Shown: one piece after another, positions 1 through 9,968 of the stretch
Layout: every line of letters starts with the position of its first letter
Numbering within the stretch: the first letter of the stretch is position 1
Origin: Dyadobacter sp. SG02
Lineage (GTDB): Bacteria > Bacteroidota > Bacteroidia > Cytophagales > Spirosomataceae
Length of the DNA: 64,000 bases
NCBI RefSeq assembly: GCF_900109045.1
Contig: NZ_FNYL01000012.1
Coordinates: 1-64,000 of the forward strand
Direction of reading: 5' to 3'
Notes under the pieces: model-generated
What the model was told of the DNA's origin: nothing
The model's input: only the letters and a program-made list of their open reading frames with translations
The model's database searches: none
Program-made: the position numbers and the translations under genes

Positions 1-977
1 CTCCGGGCATCGGCCACAGTCAGCAAATCGACATCAACGCCGGATATGGCAACTATGACCCGGGAACCTTTCCGGGTTATGGAAACGTGCCGAGCGCGCG
101 CGGGATTTTTTACTCCTCTGCTGGAAAAACCTCAGGTGTAATACCCCCATATACCGCACAGCTTACCATCGCTCTGGCCCCGGAGGTCCCATGGACAGGA
201 GAAGCATTCATCATACCCCCAGGATGGGAAATGGACCCCACTTCCACACCCACCAACCTGACTTTCTACAATTCCACTGACTGGACCACAGAAGACCCCT
301 ATTTTGAGATCCCGGTCAGGGCCATCGCCGCAAGGTCTGATCCTGCCGCATCGGTAGGAACACAGGTGTTCAACATCGGAGGCGACTGGACAGATGACGG
401 ACTATTCAATACAACAGTCTCTTCTGTCGGTGTCACTGATATCAATCTGCCCGTGACGCTGATCTCGTTTTCAGCTGTCAAAGAGGGAAAGACAGCACTG
501 TTATCATGGGCCACCAGTGAAGAAACCAACAGCGACCGATTCGAGATCGAACGCAGCGCCAATGGCAAGCAGTGGAATAAAATCGGCTCGGTGGAGTCCA
601 ATAAGGAAAGCACAACCATCAGAAAGTACTCGTTCACCGACGAGAGCCCTCTGACAGGAAGAAGCCTGTACCGCTTGAAGATGGTCGATCAGGACAACAC
701 TTTCGCATATAGTGTAATCCGCGCGATCTCTATCGAAGGAAAAGGCATTTCCCCTTATCCCAATCCAGCTACTGATTACGTCAAACTCGACGGCATTGCA
801 CCAACTTCCGTCAAAAAAGTCGAAATCCTTAGCCACAATGGGACCTCTGTTTATCAATCCGCCGCTGTTTCTACCGAGGGTATCGATGTCAAAAAGCTGG
901 CACCAGGTGCTTATCTTTTGAAAATCACCGACCTGAACGGGGCACTAAACACACAAAAGTTGGTTATTGCAAGATAA
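1..977 (+). CDS. C-terminal part of a T9SS-secreted protein (type A sorting domain)
   Basis: The frame is open to the left edge, so this is the 3' end of a longer gene; the GTG at 87 is internal. The region after about residue 140 (counted from 87) looks like a fibronectin-type III-like module (LISFSAVKEGKTALLSW). The last ~75 residues are a T9SS type A sorting domain: the PNPATDYVKL motif, then a GAYLLKITD-type strand and a basic C-terminus. In Bacteroidota such domains direct export across the outer membrane and are cleaved at the surface. The N-terminal function lies outside the window. A strong terminator follows. Confidence 0.85.
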   Translation, partial: PGIGHSQQIDINAGYGNYDPGTFPGYGNVPSARGIFYSSAGKTSGVIPPYTAQLTIALAPEVPWTGEAFIIPPGWEMDPTSTPTNLTFYNSTDWTTEDPYFEIPVRAIAARSDPAASVGTQVFNIGGDWTDDGLFNTTVSSVGVTDINLPVTLISFSAVKEGKTALLSWATSEETNSDRFEIERSANGKQWNKIGSVESNKESTTIRKYSFTDESPLTGRSLYRLKMVDQDNTFAYSVIRAISIEGKGISPYPNPATDYVKLDGIAPTSVKKVEILSHNGTSVYQSAAVSTEGIDVKKLAPGAYLLKITDLNGALNTQKLVIAR

Positions 978-1020
978 GTTTTAGTTGATAATCAATGCCT
1001 TTTCTAGTATTCTAAAACCG

Positions 1021-1048
1021 ACAGCCCGGCAGATTCCTGCCGGGCTGT
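1021..1048 (+). terminator. Rho-independent terminator
   Basis: A perfect 12-bp stem (1021-1032 with 1037-1048, core AGCCCGGCAG) with a 4-nt loop is followed by TTTTG. It sits 44 bp after the T9SS gene and may also serve the convergent regulator gene. A near-copy of the stem sequence terminates the gene at 2745. Confidence 0.85.
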
Positions 1049-1167
1049 TTTGTATTGATGGCTCGAATAACCAATAGTTCGCGAAGCTTAGATAAGAAAG
1101 TCGCCCGTGAAAATCTTCGCGGGCGTGCCTGAATTCACATCACTAAGTAAACTATCCTCTTAACTAT

Positions 1168-1782
1168 TCAATCGACGCTAACCTTTTTGGCCAGATCCAA
1201 TACGTTGTTCACGCGCATCTTGCGAAAAATATTTGCTTTATAAGTGCTCACCGTGTTGCCCTGAATCTGCAATATCCCGGCAATTTCCTTGGTCAATTTA
1301 CCTTGCAGTATCAACTGCATCACTTCTCTTTCACGGTCCGAGAGCCGGGGTTCGCGCGCAAGGTAAATAGGCCGCCCATCAAGCAGTTGCTTGTGTACGT
1401 TATTGCTCACGTAGTGCCTGCCGTTTAATACGGCGGACATCGCCCCGACCACCTCGTCACGCCTGGCCGACTTTTGAACAAAGCCCTTAGCCCCCTCGAG
1501 CAGATATCGTTCCGCGTGAACATGTTCCTGTGCCGAGGTGAAAATGATGACGCTAGCCAATATAGAGATGCGGCTAACAAACTCTATCATTCTCATTCCG
1601 GTATGATTTTCGATCTCGATATCCAGTGCTACCAGGTCAAAAATCTCCGCCCTGAGCAGCTCCAACGCTGAGCCTATATTTTCGGCCTCAACAATCTCGC
1701 AATCCCCGTCGAGCTCTCTGAAAACAGTTTGCAAGCTCAGTCTGAACAGATACTGCCCATCGATGATTAGAATTCTTTTCAT
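1168..1782 (-). CDS. NarL/LuxR-family response regulator
   Basis: 204 aa. Receiver domain ~1-120: acidic D8, phospho-acceptor D54 (VALDIEIE) and the conserved Lys of GFVQKSA. The C-terminal LuxR-type helix-turn-helix is ~140-200 (LSDREREVMQLILQGK, then NTVSTYKANIFRKM). It should be a DNA-binding output of a two-component system. The ATG at 1782 is chosen over the upstream in-frame start at 1836 because it begins the domain (MKRILIIDG) and is preceded by a purine-rich GAGAGGAAA at suitable spacing. One of the usual two N-terminal acidic residues is replaced (IDG for DD), so Mg2+ binding may be weaker. No kinase gene is adjacent. Confidence 0.85.
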   Translation of the reverse strand: MKRILIIDGQYLFRLSLQTVFRELDGDCEIVEAENIGSALELLRAEIFDLVALDIEIENHTGMRMIEFVSRISILASVIIFTSAQEHVHAERYLLEGAKGFVQKSARRDEVVGAMSAVLNGRHYVSNNVHKQLLDGRPIYLAREPRLSDREREVMQLILQGKLTKEIAGILQIQGNTVSTYKANIFRKMRVNNVLDLAKKVSVD

Positions 1783-2058
1783 ATCTGGAATTTCCTCTCT
1801 TGTAGTGTAAAAAATAATAACTTTCGCCGCTTTCAACAGCCGAACGATTAACAGTATACGCTAATATCGGGCGCTCCTCTTCAAGTAAGATTTCTCATCG
1901 ATTTATAACAAAAATAGCAGGTAGTCAGTATATTAATGCCGCTCAAATGCCAAGCAACGAGGGGAATGAATTCTATCGCAATCTCGAATTATTGCCAGCA
2001 GCATTTCTCATCAAGTTTTTTAATATTGTAGCTACTTCGCCACAAAAGTACACTTATC

Positions 2059-2745
2059 ATGCATGAAGACGAACAGACAAAAATTCTGTTGATCGATGAC
2101 CACGAAATCGTTTTGTGGGCCCTCACAGCTATTATTAAAGAAAGCATTCCCGAGGCTTCGCTATTTTCGGCTTCATCATTTGACCAGGGCCTTAGCATAG
2201 TTGCTAAAAGCTCGATAGACTTAGTCGTATTGGACATCGACGTTCCGGGGGGAAACAGCCCCAAGATGATCGAAAGTTTACGAAATGCCTATCCTCCTAT
2301 TAGAATACTGGTGCACAGCGCAATGAAAGAGGAAGACTTTTCCGTCAAATATCTGAGTGCGGGTGCTGACGGCTTTCTTTCCAAGTCGGCCCCTTTCACC
2401 GCCATCGCAAGAGCAATGCGGATGGTTTTGAATGGAGAAAAATACATGAGCTCGCAAACGCAAAGCTACCTGGCACACAATTACCTTAAGTCCATCAGCA
2501 ACCCCAACAAACACAAGGAGGCGGCTGTTATTACCCCGCGGGAGTCTGAAATCATAAGGTTACTTCTGCAAGGCAAATGGACCAAAGAAATAGCCGGGCA
2601 GCTAGGTATCAAATGGAGCACAGTCAGCACACATAAACTTAGCATATTCGAGAAGTTTGGCGTAACCAACGTGATCCAGCTCTACAAGAAAATCGAAAAA
2701 GAAAATCCTGAATTACTCAACCTCGACGCTCCCAAAACAAAATAA
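2059..2745 (+). CDS. NarL/LuxR-family response regulator
   Basis: 228 aa, same architecture as the divergent regulator at 1168-1782. Receiver: D13/D14 (LLIDDHE), phospho-acceptor D59 (LVVLDIDVPGG) and Lys in FLSKSAPF. The LuxR HTH is at ~158-208 (ITPRESEIIRLLLQGK, then STVSTHKLSIFEKFGV). A 276-bp gap separates the two starts and probably holds both promoters. The two proteins look paralogous. Possible partner kinases are the orphan-like kinase at 6775 or one outside the window; the sequence does not decide. Confidence 0.87.
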   Translation: MHEDEQTKILLIDDHEIVLWALTAIIKESIPEASLFSASSFDQGLSIVAKSSIDLVVLDIDVPGGNSPKMIESLRNAYPPIRILVHSAMKEEDFSVKYLSAGADGFLSKSAPFTAIARAMRMVLNGEKYMSSQTQSYLAHNYLKSISNPNKHKEAAVITPRESEIIRLLLQGKWTKEIAGQLGIKWSTVSTHKLSIFEKFGVTNVIQLYKKIEKENPELLNLDAPKTK

Positions 2746-2768
2746 ACTACTCATAGGGCATAAATTTT

Positions 2769-2798
2769 ACAGCCTGGCGCAAGTTTGTGCCGGGCTGT
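2769..2798 (+). terminator. Rho-independent terminator between convergent genes
   Basis: A 10-bp stem (2769-2778 with 2789-2798, one G-T pair) is followed by TTTT. It lies 24 bp after the response regulator stop and upstream of the 3' end of the convergent Wzi-like gene. Confidence 0.75.
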
Positions 2799-2849
2799 TT
2801 TCATATATTAACGCATACTTTGCCTGACTGGCTCCAAGGACGGCAAAAG

Positions 2850-4346
2850 TCAATGGATTTTCAGCTGCTTTCTAACGGTCAGCATCGCGCCAAACGTCTG
2901 AGGAAACAACTGACCGGAATCCATGCCAAAACTGGCTCCGATGTCTGTTGGTCCGGCAATGCTGACACACGTCTGCAAGTTCAAGGCCGCTGAAAGTTGC
3001 CTCACAGAAGACTTGAAGGGTGCATTATAAGTCCCCCAATTACTCGAATACGAACATTTTCCCACCCATTCCACCCTTCGAAAGAGCTTTCCCCTGATTC
3101 CCAGGTGATAGACCGATACCCGGTTATTGCTCGTAAAGAAATCCGCATACTGAGGCTGCGCCCAAATGGTTTCCGTGGTTGGTGTAATGAATGGCGTTCC
3201 GATCGTCCTTCCATAGTACGACCATCCGTCCCGGACTTGCGCATTGTTGAAATAGTCATCCCTGCCTAGCGAACCGCGGTGAATAACTTGCTCCTCGTAG
3301 TCGTAATCGGGTCCTCCCTGGCTCTTCGTAAACAGGAGTTCGAAAACGAACTCGCTAATCTCAAAGTTAGCTCCATAAGAGTTCTTTCGCCTGAAACGAA
3401 ATCCATTTAAACCATCTTTGATATTTCTAAGCGCGTACAACGTGCCATCTTCATAGATATTCTGGCGGTACACAAACAATGAGTAGGCGTAACCCTCTAA
3501 CTCTAAACCCAGATCAATGGTCCCCAAATGATTTCCAACCCGATTTCCATCATCGAACGAATTGGGTGTGCTATTGGCATCCCCACGCTTTCCTGAAATA
3601 ATTCTGAAATAGTTCTTTATCCCAGTGGGCATTTTGCCGTCTATGGTCTCATGAGAACTTCTGCCTCCCCACTGTACCTGGTGATTGAAGCCCGCCAGCA
3701 GCTTAACCCTGGAATGACCCCTGCCGATCCGGAAGTAGGCCATTTTTTGATGGAGTTTGAGCCGGCTTGTAATTGGCCGGCCGCTTTCAAAAAATCCCTC
3801 GGAGTAAAAGCCATGAAAATACAGCCATCTGCCGGTTAGGGGCACTGCCACAAACCTGCTGGTGCCAAACTGGATCTTTGGAATCGGCATCGTGTTTGTT
3901 GACCATACGTACGAACCTGTCCCCAATGTCGAATCTGCCAAACCTATCCATTGCCTTCTCCTGCCTGTTACAAGTTCCCAGTTCCGGGATCGAATTCCCG
4001 CATAAACTTGCGGGATTAGAACCCTGGATTGCGATCCTGCATTGGCTACGACTTCCGCCCCCGCTGCCCACCGAAAGTTAGCACTATGAGGATTCCTGTG
4101 GAAAAAATCCAGGCCGAGCCTCGCACCTAGTCCGGTGCCGACCGCTGAAACAGTTCCAAACTGATTTGCCTGTATCCAGAATGGCGTGCGACTGCCTGAG
4201 CTGGCCAATGCTGTTAACTGGTAGCTAACCGTAGCCGAATCCGCATCCTTGAAGCGCTGTTGCTGCAAGTTATGGCCCAGACAGGAAATCGATAGAAGCA
4301 AAACAAATGCGGAAGGGATTAGTGTTAGCGAGGATAGGTTTCTCAT
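2850..4346 (-). CDS. Capsule assembly Wzi family outer-membrane protein
   Basis: 498 aa with an N-terminal signal peptide (~1-24, SAFVLLLSISCLG). The rest is a beta-barrel-like alternation rich in Tyr, Trp, Gly and Arg, with the family-typical start SYQLTALASSGSRTPFWIQANQFG. In E. coli, Wzi is an outer-membrane lectin anchoring capsule; Bacteroidota homologues are assumed to act at the cell surface in polysaccharide assembly. The cupin gene upstream (divergent, ~790 bp away) belongs to a sugar-modifying family, but the two are not an operon. The family call rests on remembered sequence resemblance. Confidence 0.75.
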   Translation of the reverse strand: MRNLSSLTLIPSAFVLLLSISCLGHNLQQQRFKDADSATVSYQLTALASSGSRTPFWIQANQFGTVSAVGTGLGARLGLDFFHRNPHSANFRWAAGAEVVANAGSQSRVLIPQVYAGIRSRNWELVTGRRRQWIGLADSTLGTGSYVWSTNTMPIPKIQFGTSRFVAVPLTGRWLYFHGFYSEGFFESGRPITSRLKLHQKMAYFRIGRGHSRVKLLAGFNHQVQWGGRSSHETIDGKMPTGIKNYFRIISGKRGDANSTPNSFDDGNRVGNHLGTIDLGLELEGYAYSLFVYRQNIYEDGTLYALRNIKDGLNGFRFRRKNSYGANFEISEFVFELLFTKSQGGPDYDYEEQVIHRGSLGRDDYFNNAQVRDGWSYYGRTIGTPFITPTTETIWAQPQYADFFTSNNRVSVYHLGIRGKLFRRVEWVGKCSYSSNWGTYNAPFKSSVRQLSAALNLQTCVSIAGPTDIGASFGMDSGQLFPQTFGAMLTVRKQLKIH

Positions 4347-5137
4347 AAAGAATCATCGGGTCAATATGCCCATTTGAAGATACATTAACCAATTTGGTTA
4401 GTTAATTAAGTTGTCAAGACAAGAACGGTACAAAAACGCCAGGCAGCACTCCCTTCATGGAGCGAAATCGGCCGCAAACAAATAGGTTTGATCCCCTGTC
4501 GAAAACAAAAAAAAGTCTGTGGTCTGGTCAGAAAAATTACTGCTGGAATCGTATTATCTGCTTATCCAAAATCAGGTATGATTTGGATCAAAAATACAAT
4601 TCATTCAGGAAATTGCTTATAAACTAATTTCAATTCGAAGTAGAATATTCTCGCTTTCTACATGCCACTGTTGTCTACTTCTCACAGTATCAACATTTTC
4701 CAAATGCACGTCAGATCAAATAATAAAATTGATATATTTAAATCAGGAAGAAATGAAAGTATGCAATCTAGATTTGGATGCAAAGATGCCATTTTTTCGA
4801 ATAAAATATAGAGTTTATCAGACAGCCATTCGTTGCAAAGAGCAATTTTCTTCACAAACATTAGACAAGAACTAAAAACATATACTACAAAATAAAGTAA
4901 GGACAGAAAAATAAAATTCTATTCGTCAAATAAAGTCCGGCAAATTAAGTCAAGGTATAATCTCTATCGAAATAGAAGTTCGCTTGAAAATATCGATAAT
5001 TGTAGGGTTAAATCTACACTGTTACGTAACTAATCTATATTTTCTTTATGCGGATAATTTTATGTTTGTAAATCCACAATAGCTGACACCATAATGCGGA
5101 CTATAAAATAAAACAGTGGCGCGCAACGCATCATGAT
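4347..5137. other. AT-rich intergenic region
   Basis: About 790 bp with no supportable coding frame. By eye it is much richer in A/T than its surroundings, with poly-A runs and many TATA-like words, so no specific promoter can be singled out. It probably holds the divergent promoters of the Wzi-like gene and the cupin gene. An eroded gene or insertion remnant is possible, but no inverted repeats or protein-like stretches were seen. Confidence 0.4.
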
Positions 5138-5455
5138 TTGGCCAAACTTATAGCGCTTGACACCTTCCACTCTGATGCCGGTGTGTTGACAGTATTCGAA
5201 AAGTTGATACCAGGCAACATTATACGGGTCTGTTGTCTCTCTGAAAACACTATTCGTACACAAAAAAAATGTCAAAGTTCAAAGGCGCTCATTTGCCTGA
5301 TGGGCAACTGTCGCGTAGTAACAGAAACCGGGGATTACAGCCAGGACTTTACGCTCGCCAGGCCGTCGGATTGCCTAATACTTAGCCCTTGTGATGACCA
5401 TCAAATACATTCCACTTCTGATGATTGCCTAATGCTTTTAATAGCTTATCAATAA
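5138..5455 (+). CDS. FdtA/QdtA (WxcM-like) cupin protein, metal/catalytic site apparently lost
   Basis: 105 aa. It follows the FdtA/QdtA sugar 3,4-ketoisomerase pattern along its length: MAKLIALDTF, LTVFEKLIPGNIIRV, KALICLMGNCRV, FTLARPSDCLILSPCDDHQI. These enzymes isomerise dTDP-4-keto-6-deoxyglucose. The family's conserved GGHxHK segment is replaced by IRTQKKCQ here, so isomerase activity is doubtful and a binding or structural role is possible. The start is TTG at 5138, chosen because the family N-terminus begins exactly there and no in-frame ATG lies upstream. It is 13 bp before the next gene and possibly cotranscribed. Confidence 0.6.
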   Translation: MAKLIALDTFHSDAGVLTVFEKLIPGNIIRVCCLSENTIRTQKKCQSSKALICLMGNCRVVTETGDYSQDFTLARPSDCLILSPCDDHQIHSTSDDCLMLLIAYQ

Positions 5456-5468
5456 CCAACAACGACTC

Positions 5469-6662
5469 ATGAAAATCAACAAGTTGCAACAAATCACCAT
5501 CTACCTGATAAGCTTTATTTCCATTCAAGTGCATGGTCAGGTGGTTGGTCTTGATTCGCTGTTCAAACATAAACCCTGCCAGGAAACTATCGATTTATTG
5601 AATGAAACACTTCACACCAACATCATAGCTTCCAGGCCTGCCAGTTTCACGAAGTCTGATTTTGCGCTATCGGTAAATAATAAACGCAGGAGTTGTTCAA
5701 TTATGGTCAGGCCCAGCAAACGATTCAGTTTAAATGGTGTACAAACACACAAAATTGATTTCGATTTCACTACCAGTATCCGACAATCCGGCGGCAGTTC
5801 CTTTCAGGTACTTCCTTACAAGAACAACTCGTTCCGTATCGTATTTGAATACACTCAACCGGACCTTTCCCATATCGAATTAACTTACAGAACCTCTGTT
5901 AAGCACAACAAAAACGCCATTCTGTGCACTAGTTCGGATTTTGCTTATTATAAGAATTCCGTTCTTGAAAAAATTAAGGTTACAGCAGCAAAATCCCCCG
6001 AAAACAGCTCACAGCCCGACGCCAAAATCGTGCATCAGATCAAAGTTTTGGATAGCCTGGCAAAATCCGGCCAGCAAAACAAGGCGATCAAAAAATACAA
6101 GATTTTAGCAACCAAATACGAACCCGACCTTAGTGGATACATCGATATTCACAGCAGGCTGAGCGAGCTATACAGACAGCGCCACAATTACCGGAAAGAG
6201 CAAAATGAAAACACATTCTTAATTACAAGTAGTCCTGACCACGAAAAAGGGCTTTATCAGACCAGGAATTGTGAACTGTTTCTGTATCGGGGACGCTACA
6301 ATGATCTTCGCAGAGCTTACAACATTTGCATCAGCTCGCAGTGTACCTCCCCGGAGCAAAAATTTCTTGCTACATTATACTACTTTACAGCATTGGTTAT
6401 CACCAATAAAAACGCCACCGAAAAGCTTGCCGATCTCAATGAAGCATCGCAATACTGTGGGTTTGCACAACCTTGTTCGGCACTTGAACAACTGGCCGCC
6501 TGGGTCACCAAAAAGGAAATTCAGGCCGAAAAACGTGAACGTATACTGGCTGCGATCAACCTTACTTCCGATGATAAGACTGCCGTTTCATCAGCAAAGT
6601 CAGAGAAGGGTGATGCTTCCGGCAATTATGCGCCTACTGCTGCCGTCGGTTTCGATCAATAA
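5469..6662 (+). CDS. Secreted hypothetical protein with TPR-like C-terminal half
   Basis: 397 aa with a signal peptide (~1-23, ending VHGQ). I do not recognise the family. Residues ~25-170 are mixed, beta-rich and contain several Cys. Residues ~190-350 are helical with a repeating pattern resembling tetratricopeptide repeats (LAKSGQQNKAIKKYKILATKY, IHSRLSELYRQRHNYRKE, ATLYYFTALV). The paired cysteines in the helical part (CELF, CISSQC, CGFAQPC) suggest periplasmic disulfides. It lies just downstream of the cupin gene and 112 bp upstream of a histidine kinase with a periplasmic sensor, so it could belong to that signalling unit, but nothing proves it. Confidence 0.6.
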   Translation: MKINKLQQITIYLISFISIQVHGQVVGLDSLFKHKPCQETIDLLNETLHTNIIASRPASFTKSDFALSVNNKRRSCSIMVRPSKRFSLNGVQTHKIDFDFTTSIRQSGGSSFQVLPYKNNSFRIVFEYTQPDLSHIELTYRTSVKHNKNAILCTSSDFAYYKNSVLEKIKVTAAKSPENSSQPDAKIVHQIKVLDSLAKSGQQNKAIKKYKILATKYEPDLSGYIDIHSRLSELYRQRHNYRKEQNENTFLITSSPDHEKGLYQTRNCELFLYRGRYNDLRRAYNICISSQCTSPEQKFLATLYYFTALVITNKNATEKLADLNEASQYCGFAQPCSALEQLAAWVTKKEIQAEKRERILAAINLTSDDKTAVSSAKSEKGDASGNYAPTAAVGFDQ

Positions 6663-6774
6663 AAATCCGACTCAGGACACACCCAATGCCGGTTTTACCG
6701 CTGCCGGTCCGGTATATTCAATTTCAAAAGGTTTCATCTGCTAAATTTGCCGGCTGATACCAAAACAGCACCCT

Positions 6775-9700
6775 ATGATTAAACATTACTTTTTAAGGTT
6801 GACAAAACCCGGTTACTGGCTACCCATTTTCATTTCACTTGCGGCAGTGATGCAGGTTGGTCCCGCTCACTCACAGGTTGGCCCCAGAGTAGACCATTAT
6901 ACCTCAGAAAACGGCCTGCCTCAAAACAGCATCAAAAGCATCGCTGCCGACAAGGAAGGTTATGTATGGCTTGCCACCGAGGCCGGACTTGTCCGTTTCG
7001 ATGGACGAAACTTTCTCTCATTGAGTGGAAAGCTGGAAACGAGCGTAGACGGGATTATCGGTATCCAGCCCGTATACAAAAACGACGGCATTTTGGCCAA
7101 TGGTCGCGCGTCGAAAATGTATGCCGAGACGAATGCCGGCGACCTGATTCAGATCAAGGATGGGAACGCTGAAAAGGACGAGAACGCATACAACTATAAA
7201 AAAGCTTTGACCGCGGCCCAGCTTCAATCGATGAAAGGGGTCAACTGGATCAGGGGAATACCGAATATATCTGGTTTTCCCGATGATGAGCGTCCTCACG
7301 GATTACCTGCTGCCAGCAGAGACGGGAACCATTATGTTTTCAACAAAAACAGCGTGACCTACTATCGGGGCTGGAAAAAAAACTACACAATTCCCGTTAA
7401 CAACCTGACCGTTTCAAAAGCATTTGTTACGGACGGGCACCTGTGCTGGGTAAGAGATCGTAATACCATTTCCCAGGTTGTCAATGGTAAAGTTCACGAT
7501 CTTCGCATAATTGGCGATATTATCAATGATCCGTCCTACAAAGACCTGACGGCAGAAATCAAACTGCGGTGGAACCCCAGCTCGGAGCAAGCTTTTTTTC
7601 ACCTGGATAATGCTACTTACTTGCTCGAACGGTATGGCAATGGCACGGTTTACGCCAGGCTTCTGGCGAAAGATTTTGATTTTAACGCCAACGGTATAAC
7701 GGTAGCATACTATGATGCAATAAATGGAAAACTACTCGCAGGAAGTCTGGCAAAGGGCCTTTTTGTTATCCATGTACCGCAGTTTGAGGTTATAAAAACC
7801 GGGGGCACTGAGATCTCGAATGTTTTATACGCACAGATTGCGTTTGGGGAAAACAAGGTATTGACACCAACAGGAAATATACTCGGGAAAGACGCTCGCA
7901 CCGGCGAGGTGACAGATCAAAACAATTCTTTGCTGGCTGAGCTAAACCCAGCAGACAAATGGGTGATATTCAGGAACAAAGACGAGAAGTTATGGATCAG
8001 AAGCTGGAAAAAACTGCTTCTGTTCTCAAAAGGCGCAGAAACGCTTGAAAAGACGTGGGAATTTGAAAATCATATTTCTTCCGTCTGCCAGGACAAAGGT
8101 GGAAAAATTTGGGTAGGAGTCTCCAAAGATGTTTTCATGCTCGACCCTGAACAGCTCGAAACTGCCCCCAAAAAACTTAATTTCAAACTTGCTGCGAATA
8201 TCGCTTGCATGGAAACGGGCAGGGACGGCTCGCTGCTAATCGGCACGGAGGCCGGCCTGTATAAGGTGGGCACTACTTCCGGACGCGGCACGATACTACC
8301 AGGCACAGACAGTACCCAGATCAAAAGTATCCGCCCGTCTGGCCCGAATCGCTTCTGGCTTACAGCCAGGGGCAAGGGGCTAATGCTTTTGGTCAACGAA
8401 AGTAAACTTGTCACCTTCCCGCTAGACAAAAACAAGTTCCTGGCATCGGCGCACTGCGCTGTCGACGATGAAGCGGGTTCTTTGTGGATACCTACCAATA
8501 GAGGGCTTTTTCAAGTATCCGAGAAAGAATTGCTCGACTACGCCACCGTAAAAACATCGTCCTCACCGCAAACCACCCCAAAGCCGCCATTTTTCATTCA
8601 TCATACAATCGATGAGGGCTTTGCAAACAACGAGTTCAACGGAAGTTGCCAACCATGCGGTCTGAAACTCGGCAACGGGTACGTTTCACTCCCTTCGATG
8701 GAGGGCTTTGTATGGTTTAAGCCGGAACGAATACGCAAATACAACGAGCAATCCGCTATTAAGCTCGACCAGATACTGGTAAACCAAATCCCACTTAAAC
8801 AGACCGATGGGAGATATTCATTACCCATCAACCCGCACAATGTCGAGTTTCATTTTTCAACACCATTTTTCGGAAACGTCAGCAATCTGGATGTTTCTTA
8901 TGCGCTTATCGAAAAAGGAAACAATCAGACAAGCCCAAGCTGGAATGAAATCGGTAATGGGATGGTGATCCATTATTCGAGCATCCATGCAGGTGAATAC
9001 GAACTCGTCGTTCGCAAGCGCAGTAGCCTGTCCTCGGATGGCTATATTTACAAACGGGCCCATTTTTTCGTGCCTCAGGTATGGTATTTGAAGAGTTGGG
9101 TCCTCATGCTATTCGCAGCTGCAATCGCAGGTCTTTTAGTTATTATCGGACTGATGTTCAACCGTTTCAAGCTAAGGGCAATCCAAGCCGAAAACATCCG
9201 CCTGGAAACTCTGGTGGCTAGCCGAACAAACTCGCTCCAAGAAACGATGACCGAGCTGGAAGCCTCGAAAACAGAACTTACCGGCCAGGTCCATCTGATG
9301 TCGCGTCTTCTGGCATCAATCACACATGACATCCAAACGCCACTGAATTATGCCACCTATGTCTCGGCAGACATTGTTGACCTTTGCAGAGATGGCAGGT
9401 ATGATCAGGTTCCAAAGGCGGCAACGATCGTATCTTCCATATCGGAGCGAACCGCTACTTTGCTGCGCGACTTGCTTAATTATGTTAAAATGCAGATGTA
9501 TGGCAAACAAATTCAAATTAAGCCCTTAAATATTCATGCGCTGATTCAGGAAAAGATTGCACTGTTTGAAAAAGTAGCACTCGCTAAGAACAATACCATT
9601 ATCAATGACGTTGCCGAGGGCATTTTTGTCGATTCCGACGAGCAACTTTTAGCGATCATCGTTCATAACCTGCTTGACAATGCGTCCAAGTATACCTACC

Positions 9701-9957
9701 AGGGCATCATTAGTTTCAGTTTTAACGACTACCCGGATGGAAAGGAGCTAATTATTTCCAACACGGGAACCGGTCTTCCGCAAGAAAAAGTAGATTTCAT
9801 CAATGATCGGGAAGTCGTAATCAGTACGGACCCGATAGGTTCAAAAGGACGGGTAGATGAGCTAGGACTATTGATTGTTAAGGAGGTTGCGGCCATGATC
9901 CAGGTGCAGGTGAGCGTTTCCCAAACTGATATGGTGAGCTTTCGCCTCAGGTTCTAG
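6775..9957 (+). CDS. Periplasmic beta-propeller sensor histidine kinase
   Basis: 1060 aa. Signal sequence or N-terminal membrane anchor ~1-34. Residues ~40-600 carry two-component-regulator propeller (Reg_prop) repeats, e.g. IAADKEGYVWLATEAGLVRF, CQDKGGKIWVGVS and DDEAGSLWIPTNRGLF. A Y_Y_Y-type domain follows (~670-765). The membrane helix is ~773-795 (SWVLMLFAAAIAGLLVIIGL), then a coiled coil. The kinase core has an H-box HDIQTPLNY with phospho-His at about 851, the N-box LLDNASKY (~965) and a G-box NTGTGLP. There is no receiver or AraC domain, so this is not a full hybrid (HTCS) protein. Such sensors usually read extracellular ligands, often carbohydrates. The convergent esterase gene fits that but is not evidence. 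Confidence 0.88.
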   Translation: MIKHYFLRLTKPGYWLPIFISLAAVMQVGPAHSQVGPRVDHYTSENGLPQNSIKSIAADKEGYVWLATEAGLVRFDGRNFLSLSGKLETSVDGIIGIQPVYKNDGILANGRASKMYAETNAGDLIQIKDGNAEKDENAYNYKKALTAAQLQSMKGVNWIRGIPNISGFPDDERPHGLPAASRDGNHYVFNKNSVTYYRGWKKNYTIPVNNLTVSKAFVTDGHLCWVRDRNTISQVVNGKVHDLRIIGDIINDPSYKDLTAEIKLRWNPSSEQAFFHLDNATYLLERYGNGTVYARLLAKDFDFNANGITVAYYDAINGKLLAGSLAKGLFVIHVPQFEVIKTGGTEISNVLYAQIAFGENKVLTPTGNILGKDARTGEVTDQNNSLLAELNPADKWVIFRNKDEKLWIRSWKKLLLFSKGAETLEKTWEFENHISSVCQDKGGKIWVGVSKDVFMLDPEQLETAPKKLNFKLAANIACMETGRDGSLLIGTEAGLYKVGTTSGRGTILPGTDSTQIKSIRPSGPNRFWLTARGKGLMLLVNESKLVTFPLDKNKFLASAHCAVDDEAGSLWIPTNRGLFQVSEKELLDYATVKTSSSPQTTPKPPFFIHHTIDEGFANNEFNGSCQPCGLKLGNGYVSLPSMEGFVWFKPERIRKYNEQSAIKLDQILVNQIPLKQTDGRYSLPINPHNVEFHFSTPFFGNVSNLDVSYALIEKGNNQTSPSWNEIGNGMVIHYSSIHAGEYELVVRKRSSLSSDGYIYKRAHFFVPQVWYLKSWVLMLFAAAIAGLLVIIGLMFNRFKLRAIQAENIRLETLVASRTNSLQETMTELEASKTELTGQVHLMSRLLASITHDIQTPLNYATYVSADIVDLCRDGRYDQVPKAATIVSSISERTATLLRDLLNYVKMQMYGKQIQIKPLNIHALIQEKIALFEKVALAKNNTIINDVAEGIFVDSDEQLLAIIVHNLLDNASKYTYQGIISFSFNDYPDGKELIISNTGTGLPQEKVDFINDREVVISTDPIGSKGRVDELGLLIVKEVAAMIQVQVSVSQTDMVSFRLRF

Positions 9958-9968
9958 GTTTAGCAATT

